Shown: positions 9,897 through 15,309 of the stretch, in pieces | Layout: the number at the start of each line of letters is the position of its first letter | Position numbering within the stretch: the first letter of the stretch is position 1 | Assembly (NCBI RefSeq): GCF_030077865.1 | Contig: NZ_JASDDP010000021.1 | Length of the DNA stretch: 19,330 nt | Origin: Mycoplasma_H phocimorsus | Lineage (GTDB): Bacteria; Bacillota_I; Bacilli_A; Mycoplasmatales; Metamycoplasmataceae | Direction: 5' to 3' (one strand) | The notes under the pieces: model-generated | What the model was told of the DNA's origin: nothing | Databases searched by the model: none | The model's input: the letters and a program-made list of their open reading frames with translations, nothing else | Translations under genes and position numbers: made by a program

Positions 9897-9925
9897 TTTA
9901 CAATACTAAAAAAGTGTGCTATAAT
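9897..9925 (+). promoter_or_regulatory. Promoter of the small RNA gene
   Basis: TTTACA (9897-9902) and TATAAT (9920-9925) separated by 17 bp, almost the sigma-70 consensus. It is the best-formed promoter in the window. Start of transcription is expected near 9932. Confidence 0.75.
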
Positions 9926-9931
9926 AAGTTT

Positions 9932-10078
9932 AATGTGTTGTTATATACAACGTGTTGAAAGAGTAATGGCAGCATAGTTACTCTTAAACTGCTTGCGAGT
10001 TAATCTCATTTCACAAGCTAATTAAATTAATTTTCTTGCGAGAAATTAATTTGAGAATCACTATGTGATTCTTTTTTT
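9932..10078 (+). ncRNA. Structured small RNA, possibly MCS4-like
   Basis: A unit of about 147 nt between a consensus promoter and a strong terminator, with no ORF. Predicted hairpins in order: GTTGT/ACAAC (from 9938); AAGAGTAA (9959-9966) with TTACTCTT (9978-9985) around the 11-nt loop TGGCAGCATAG; GCTTG (9991-9995) with CAAGC (10014-10018); AAATTAATTT (10024-10033) with the same sequence at 10043-10052; then the terminator. CTTGCGAG occurs twice (9992 and 10035) and can form a small UGCG-loop hairpin. The loop GGCAGCATA recalls U6 snRNA, the reported resemblance of the mycoplasma MCS4 RNA, which is of similar size (about 125 nt). RNase P RNA, tmRNA and SRP RNA motifs are absent. That it is an RNA gene is fairly sure; the MCS4 name is tentative. 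Confidence 0.7.
10054..10078 (+). terminator. Rho-independent terminator of the small RNA
   Basis: AGAATCAC (10054-10061), loop TAT, GTGATTCT (10065-10072), then a T run to 10078. Perfect 8-bp stem. Confidence 0.85.
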
Positions 10079-10186
10079 ATTATATTAAGATTGATGCATT
10101 AAAATAAAATTTGTTATTTATTAATTAATTTAAAAAATATAAAAAAATATTTTGTTTTTAAATTTTTTATTTATAATATTAATCAT

Positions 10187-10286
10187 AGTGGTTATAGCAA
10201 AGAGGTCCACCTGATTCCATTCCGAACTCAGTAGTTAAGCTCTTTTACGCCGACGATACCAGAGATGGGAAAATAGGGAGCCGCTT
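10187..10286 (+). rRNA. rrf: 5S ribosomal RNA, copy 1
   Basis: Contains the conserved 5S blocks CCACCTGATTCCATTCCGAACTCAG and GTTAAGCTC...CGCCGA. Helix I pairs GTGGTTA (from 10188) with AGCCGC (to 10284), including U-G pairs. A TATAAT box (10172-10177) lies 9 bp before the gene, and a T run follows helix I directly. About 98-100 nt, short for a 5S RNA as in other mycoplasmas. No 16S or 23S gene is next to it. The same gene occurs again at 12677 and 15127. Confidence 0.95.
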
Positions 10287-10308
10287 TTTTTATATTTTTT
10301 AATTAAAG

Positions 10309-10341
10309 ATAATAAAAATAAAAGAAGGCTTTCGCCCCCTT
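10309..10341 (-). terminator. Terminator of the papain-like protease gene
   Basis: On the minus strand AAGGGGGC-GAAA-GCCTTCTT forms an 8-bp stem with two G-U pairs and a GNRA tetraloop, followed by TTATTTTTATTATC. It lies about 75 bp past the stop codon. In plus-strand RNA the two G-U pairs become C-A mismatches, so the minus strand is the functional one. Confidence 0.7.
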
Positions 10342-10417
10342 AATTAGTTTTTTAAATGTGCTTTTAACTAATAAAAAATTATTATGGTATTTAATTAGAT
10401 TATTTTTTAATTTTGAT

Positions 10418-12343
10418 TTATCAAAAACTGAAGAAACTAGCAATTATTTGACCAAATTTAGATAATGCGCTAAAAAGTGAATTTCAAGTTTTATCTTCAT
10501 TTTTAATTATTATAGGTTCTTCTTTGGGTTTGTTAGGATCTATTTTATGAATATTTAATGTAACCTTATTATTATTAAATAAATGTTTATTTGGACCAAT
10601 ATATTCTATTTCAATACGATTCAAACCATAATAAATGCCTTTGTTAGATAACATTTTCCAATTTTCTTCTAATTTTATGTCATTTGTATGTTTAATATCT
10701 TCTGCAACTGTTATATTTTTTTCTTTATAACTATTTTTGTTAGCTTTTTTAACATCTAAAAAGATAAAATTGTTTCCTGTATATGTTCCTGTTCCATTAA
10801 TTTCAACTTTTGTATAACCAACTGAAGCTTTAGAATGTTTAAATATGTTTTCATCTATTTCAGTTGTATATTGAAGAGTATAATCTTTATTTAATTCTAA
10901 TTTTTTATCTTTGTACATAACAGTAATTAATTCTTCATCAACTTTTTCATTATATTGATGATAATATTTACCTTTTAAAATTACTTTCGCATATTTTAAA
11001 TCATTAGACTCTTCTTGATTTTGAACTTTTTCAGTAACAACAAATGCTTTAATTCTAGCTACTGCTCCATCAAGGTGTTTCTGAGAGCTAACTCATTTTC
11101 CATTTTCTTCTATATATGAAAAATCGCTTTGTGAATTTGACTCTTTAGAAAACCTAATTGCACTATAACCTTTTGGGTTTAATATTTGTGCAACAATACT
11201 AAAATTTTCATTTGGCTCTAAATAAATAGGGTTATCTAAAATAATTGTTCTTAATCCGCCATGAATAAAATGTTGTCTTTGAGTATGAACTAATTGACCT
11301 AATTCTAGTGAATTTGGTGTAACATTATTATTATTTTTATAAATTTTAATTTCTACTTCATTATCATCACCGAAAATTCCAACATTAACCGCTTTAAGTT
11401 TTTCTTTTAAAGTTGGCAAGCTATTCTTAGCTCAAAAACTGACAGTGGCTTTTTGATGTGCAGTTTCTTGATTTTCATACATATCTTTATAACCACCATC
11501 ATAATAATAATTGCTTGTATATTCATCGCCCTTAACAACATTAAGGGTAAATAAATCTTGAATTAATGCTTCATAAGATAAATAAAAATATCCGCCTTCT
11601 CCAAATTTATCTCCTCAGCTATTTTTTACAATTCAAGCGCCATTAGTTTTAGTTTTATGTCCAAATTTATTTGCTTCTATATTATCATTTCATCCTACAA
11701 TAGTAGCAGCATGAGGAAATTTTACATTTGCCGATAATTCGTTAGGATTATAATAAAGTTTTTTATAAATATTTGAAATATCAAAAGAAATAGAAACAGC
11801 TCCATAAGCTTTAATAGCCGTTTTAACATTTTGTTTTCAATTTTCTTTTAAATGATTAAGAGAAATATAATCTGTAACTTTATAGTCATTTAAATCTAAT
11901 GCAGTTTGTCAATTTTCACTTTCACGTTTAAGTTTATTTCATTGTAATGAAGCAATTCCAGCAAAAATGGTTCTAGATCCTTCATTTAACCAATTGTTAT
12001 TTGTATAATTATCAAAATCTGAATTATGCAAAACATCTTCATTTGTCAAGCGATTTAATGTTTTGTATGCTAAATTTTTTTCAGATAAATCTAAATTTAA
12101 AGGATCGATTGCTAATTTATTTTTAAGAATATTGCTTTCAATAACAGCTGTGGTTGAATATGCCCAACAAATTCCATCTTTTCCTTGATGTTTTACTTTT
12201 GTTAAATAATTATTAAGCGTCATTGTTCTAGGATCATAAACTGATTCATGAAACACATATTTATTTGAATGATAATACATAGATGCTCCAGATAATGAAA
12301 CCAATCCTAAAAAGGCATAAATTGCCGCTATTCTTTTCTTCAT
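10418..12343 (-). CDS. Exported papain-like (C1) cysteine protease
   Basis: 641 codons with TGA as Trp. An N-terminal hydrophobic signal segment (MKKRIAAIYAFLGLVSLSG) lacks a lipobox Cys, so the protein is secreted or anchored by this segment. The papain fold is clear: VKHQGKDGICWAYSTTA with oxyanion Gln53 and nucleophile Cys59; FPHAATIVGWND with catalytic His211; GAWIVKNSWGDKFGEGGYF with catalytic Asn241. About residues 270-420 resemble the lectin-like domain often found behind bacterial C1 proteases. The rest is beta-rich, and the protein ends in an aromatic tail (SLFSALSKFGQIIASFFSFW). A GGAGAA ribosome binding site precedes the ATG. The Trp after the catalytic Asn-Ser is coded by TGA, but the Trp after Cys59 by TGG. 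Likely cleaves host proteins at the cell surface; the substrate is unknown. Confidence 0.9.
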
Positions 12344-12661
12344 GTTTTCTCCAAAATAAAATATTAATAAAATATGTTATATATAAATTAAATTATAAAT
12401 TTAAATATTTTTTTATTTTTTTAAATGTAAACAGGCAAATATATACAAAAAAATATATTTTTTATATATATTAAAAGTTTTATTAAAACATTTTATTTTT
12501 TATGCAATTCTAATTTAGCAAATAAAATTGTACTGAATATATTTTAGGTTTTGCATAGATAAATATTTTAAAACGAAATAAATATCAAGTAAATCAACAA
12601 TTAAATTGAATTTGTTTTTTAATATATTAAAAAAAATATTTAAATTTTTTTAATTTATGTT
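12344..12661. other. AT-rich spacer upstream of the papain-like protease
   Basis: No gene seen. Long A/T tracts, mostly TA and A-run sequence. The protease promoter must lie in the left part on the minus strand; a TATAAT at 12397-12392 is possible but not distinctive in this background. The right end leads into the 5S copy 2 promoter. Confidence 0.5.
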
Positions 12662-12676
12662 TATAATAATTTTATT

Positions 12677-12776
12677 AGTGATTATAGCAAAGAGGCCCAC
12701 CTGATTCCATTCCGAACTCAGTAGTTAAGCTCTTTTACGCCGACGATACCAGAGATGGGAAAATAGGGAGTCGCTT
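12677..12776 (+). rRNA. rrf: 5S ribosomal RNA, copy 2
   Basis: Same conserved 5S blocks as the other copies. It differs from copy 1 at three positions. In helix I, G-C is replaced by A-U (A12681 with T12771), a compensatory pair that keeps the stem. In addition T becomes C at 12696. A TATAAT box (12662-12667) lies 9 bp upstream, but the rest of the upstream sequence differs from copies 1 and 3. A T run follows. It is probably functional, since the change preserves pairing. Confidence 0.95.
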
Positions 12777-12830
12777 TTTTTATTTTTTTATTTTATAATA
12801 TGCAAAATAAAAAATGAGAATAAATTAGGA

Positions 12831-12877
12831 CAAAAAGCACTCTTTATGAGGTTCTCTTAAAAGGAAAATTTAAGTGC
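12831..12877 (-). terminator. Probable terminator of the S41 protease gene
   Basis: On the minus strand GCACT (12877-12873 side) pairs with AGTGC (12841-12837). Inner pairs CTTT/AAAG and GAG/CTC continue the hairpin, with an asymmetric bulge, and TTTTTG follows. It is about 50 bp past the stop codon. The bulge makes it less certain than the others. Confidence 0.5.
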
Positions 12878-12903
12878 GACATTTATATGCTTGATTTTTT
12901 GTT

Positions 12904-12944
12904 TTAAAGAAGGAAAATCTATGTTTAGAATTTTCCTTCTTTAA
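12904..12944. repeat. Perfect 15-bp inverted repeat spanning the S41 stop codon
   Basis: TTAAAGAAGGAAAAT (12904-12918) and ATTTTCCTTCTTTAA (12930-12944) flank an 11-nt loop that contains the stop codon of the S41 gene (12925-12927). The right arm encodes the last residues (IKEGK). There is no T-run behind it on either strand. It may be a 3'-end stabilising stem or assist the terminator further downstream. Confidence 0.7.
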
Positions 12945-14673
12945 TGTCTTTAGCAATTTTTTCATAATTGAAAAAATCAGCGTATTCATAATTAAAATGA
13001 ACAGGAACGCCACTTTCAATGTCATCATATTCATATTTTAATTCGCCTTCTTTAAGAAGTGAAGAAGTATATCCGTTGTTACTTGAAATAATTAAACCAG
13101 TGCCATCTGGTAAAATTACTGGCATAATTGAATACATTCCGCCACCAGTTTTTTTACCAATTACCTTAACATTTTTATTATTTTTAGCTACTTTAGCTAA
13201 TAAGTTACCAGCAGAAAAAGTGTATTCGCTAACTAATAAATATCAGTTAATTCCTGGAAAACCGTCATTATTATCAAATTTAGCATCTTCGTTCGTATCT
13301 GTTTTGATACCTATTTTAATAATTCCTTGTGAAACATTATCAAAGCGTTCTACATATTGTTCTTCATTAGAGAAATAGCCTGCTAATGTTTCCATTTCAG
13401 CAACGCTTCCACCACTATTTTCTGAAATATTAATAACAACATTTTTAATATTTCTTTCACGAATTGTTTTCATATTATTTTGCATTATGTCATAAATAGT
13501 GTTATTTACATCAAGAGAAAATTTTGTAATATCTATAAATGCTACATCATCAATTATTTCTAAATTGCCATGTTCGTGATGTTTGCGATCGTGTTTTGTT
13601 TTACTATCTAATATTTGTTTTATAACTTGATTACCTTGTGATAATTTAGAACTAAACATAAATTTTTTACTATTATTTTCTGGTCCTGAAATACGATAAT
13701 TATTATCATTAAAATATGATGCATGTTGAACTGTTGTATGTAAATCGTCAATATATTTATGAATAAATTCAATGTAAGCAGCTGTATATACAGCTGAATC
13801 ATTTGAAAGAATTCGTTCTTTTAATCCTGTTTTCGTAAAAAATTCTTCAAATGTTTTAACTTTTTGTTCAGCTAAAAATTTTTTTCTATTTCCATATAAA
13901 TTATCAAAAATAAATTTAAGATAGTTGTAAGTTCTTAAGCGCTCACTTAAAGTTTGCAAACGTTTTGTTTGATTGTGACGATCCAAAATAGTGTCTACAT
14001 CTTCTACTTTATTTTTTTCTGTTAAAAGAAAATCAAGTAAATAAATTTCTTTTAAGTTGTAATATAAAGAAAGGTAATTTGGAGCTATAAACAATAAATT
14101 AAATAGCGAGAAAGGTATAAATAAATTTTCATCCATTTTATATATCTTTATATTAAATTGATTTAAATCAAAATATTTGTAATTTTTTGATGCATGGTGT
14201 TGCTTATATTCTAGTTTTATTTTCTTTCTTTTAACTGTAGGGCTGTTTGTAATATACCTTAAAAAATAAAAATGATCCATATCTTTAAATTGTATTTTGT
14301 TTTCACTTACAGAAAAAAGTATTGATGAGTTATAGCTAGTATGAGACAAAATAAAAATATCAGGGTTTATTTTGCTTCTTGTTATTTTTGCACCATCAAA
14401 CAATTGTGGCAATCTTTGAAAAATGTTGGTAAGATTTATATATGGTTCTTTTGTAGATTTATGTTTGAAAATTTTGATAAATTTGTTTTCAAATATATAA
14501 TTAGAATTTAATGAATTAATTTTAACTTCTTTATCATTAACTAATTCAGTAGGTACTTGGGCAGTTTCTTTTTTGGTGTTTTCAAGAGCATTTAAAGAAC
14601 AGCTTGCTGAAATACTTGTTAAATATAATGGGGCGCTAGTTGCAACAATTAAAAAAATTTTTCTTAATTTCAT
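12925..14673 (-). CDS. S41-family serine protease, lipoprotein
   Basis: 582 codons with TGA as Trp. A signal peptide ends in lipobox SISASC (Cys about residue 25), so the enzyme should be anchored outside the membrane. S41 features: YIDDLHTTVQHASYF, matching the D.HT segment of the family; VAFIDITKFS; NVVINISENSGGSVAE near 410-425, the Gly-rich strand-loop; TFSAGN with the likely nucleophile Ser487; and VIGKKTGGG about 20 residues later. No PDZ domain is seen. The first 300 residues show no known domain. The canonical CtpA Lys position is not clearly filled: the block reads TGGGM instead of TFGKG. The catalytic base is therefore uncertain. Ribosome binding site AAAGGAA before ATG. The upstream leader is unusual (see separate entries). 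Confidence 0.88.
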
Positions 14674-14757
14674 ATTTTTTCCTTTTCTTTTATATTTTCT
14701 TGTTTTGAGTGTTTGGTATATTTTGCAAGCTCTAAAAAATTATTTAAGCTTACTTAG

Positions 14758-14799
14758 TTAACGATTGTAATAAATTTCTTTAATTCCACTTTTCATCAT
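14758..14799 (-). other. 13-codon ORF with good ribosome binding site upstream of the S41 gene
   Basis: On the minus strand AAAGGAAAA precedes ATGATG and the ORF reads MMKSGIKEIYYNR before TAA. It lies 84 bp upstream of the S41 start and just after the tandem hairpins. The ribosome binding site is better than chance would usually give, but an ORF this short cannot be proved from sequence. It could be a leader peptide or a remnant. Confidence 0.3.
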
Positions 14800-14817
14800 T
14801 TTTCCTTTATATAAAAC

Positions 14818-14848
14818 AAAAACGATAAAGATTATTTCTCTATCGTTT
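14818..14848 (-). repeat. Terminator-like hairpin, repeat unit 1
   Basis: 31 bp identical to 14870-14900. In minus-strand RNA AAACGATAGAGA pairs with TCTTTATCGTTT over 12 bp with one G-U, around loop AATAA, followed by five T. In plus-strand RNA the same position is an A-C mismatch, so the minus strand is the likely functional one. Confidence 0.75.
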
Positions 14849-14869
14849 ACAAATAAATATAATAAAATA

Positions 14870-14900
14870 AAAAACGATAAAGATTATTTCTCTATCGTTT
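14870..14900 (-). repeat. Terminator-like hairpin, repeat unit 2
   Basis: Exact copy of the unit at 14818-14848, starting 52 bp away. On the minus strand the 12-bp stem is followed by TTTTTTATTTTATT, a good termination tail. It is met before unit 1 by a transcript heading to the S41 gene. Confidence 0.75.
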
Positions 14901-14924
14901 TTATAAATAAATAATTTATATTAA

Positions 14925-14991
14925 ATAAAAAATTAAACGATAGAAATAAAAATATGTAAAGAAATTACAATATTATTATTTCTGTTTAATT
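14925..14991 (-). promoter_or_regulatory. Third terminator-like hairpin in the S41 leader
   Basis: AATTAAACAGAAATAA on the minus strand (14991-14976) pairs with TTATTTCTATCGTTTAATT (14949-14931), leaving a 3-nt bulge (ATC). The stem is followed by TTTTATTTAA. Its 3' arm contains the same TATCGTTT core as the two tandem units. It would be the first hairpin met by an S41 transcript. Confidence 0.5.
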
Positions 14992-15013
14992 TTTTAAATA
15001 ATTTAACACTCAT
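14933..15013 (-). other. 26-codon ORF overlapping the first S41 leader hairpin
   Basis: Reads MSVKLFKKLNRNNN...HIFISIV. A TATACT (15026-15021) ends 7 bp before the ATG, the same arrangement as hrcA, so it could be a leaderless leader peptide. Both arms of the first hairpin lie inside it. In such AT-rich DNA an ORF of this length is not significant alone. Confidence 0.25.
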
Positions 15014-15020
15014 AATCATA

Positions 15021-15026
15021 AGTATA
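15021..15026 (-). promoter_or_regulatory. Possible -10 box of the S41 protease transcript
   Basis: TATACT on the minus strand, identical to the hrcA -10 box. No good -35 box; the upstream stretch is T-rich. If used, the S41 transcript has a leader of about 340 nt carrying three hairpins. Confidence 0.35.
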
Positions 15027-15126
15027 TAGAAAAAATAAGAAAAATAAAAAAAATAAGATTTTGGGGCTTTTTAAAATTGAAATAAAAAAATATATATTAA
15101 AAAATATTATATATAATATTAATCAT

Positions 15127-15226
15127 AGTGGTTATAGCAAAGAGGTCCACCTGATTCCATTCCGAACTCAGTAGTTAAGCTCTTTTACGCCGACGATACC
15201 AGAGATTGGGAAAATAGGGAGCCGCT
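15127..15226 (+). rRNA. rrf: 5S ribosomal RNA, copy 3
   Basis: Matches copy 1 throughout except for one extra T in the helix IV region (GAGATTGGG, 15203-15210, where the other copies have GAGATGGG). The 20 bp from the TATAAT box (15112-15117) to the first bases of the gene are the same as at copy 1. A T run follows helix I. dnaE starts about 85 bp further on and has its own -10 box. Confidence 0.94.
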
Positions 15227-15294
15227 TTTTTTATTTTTTTAAGAATAAAGTTAAACAAACTTAAATACTACAAATTAAATTTAACCAAACTCTA

Positions 15295-15300
15295 TATAAT
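15295..15300 (+). promoter_or_regulatory. dnaE -10 box, close to the start codon
   Basis: TATAAT ends 9 bp before the dnaE ATG, and no Shine-Dalgarno sequence is visible in between. The expected transcript would have a leader of only two or three bases. The -35 region is poor. Confidence 0.55.
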
Positions 15301-15309
15301 TATATTAAT

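Noticed and set aside
9932..10078. SRP RNA, RNase P RNA or tmRNA
   Set aside because: Too short for RNase P RNA and tmRNA, and the conserved SRP core (GGTCAGG...GGAAGG.AGCAG) is absent.
12868..12885. AAATTTAAGTGCGACATTT and a similar AAATTTAAGTGTCG near 625 as possible insertion-sequence ends
   Set aside because: No transposase, no matching inverted ends or target duplications; the first is better explained as part of a terminator hairpin.
14664..14753. Open minus-strand stretch of about 28 codons (…NNFLELAKYTKHSKQ…) overlapping the S41 start
   Set aside because: No start codon, and a TAA directly upstream in the same frame; joining it to the 13-codon ORF would need passing stops in both frames.
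14573..14761. 62-codon plus-strand ORF with hydrophobic residues
   Set aside because: Antisense to the start and signal peptide of the S41 gene; hydrophobic runs reflect the complementary A-rich sequence.
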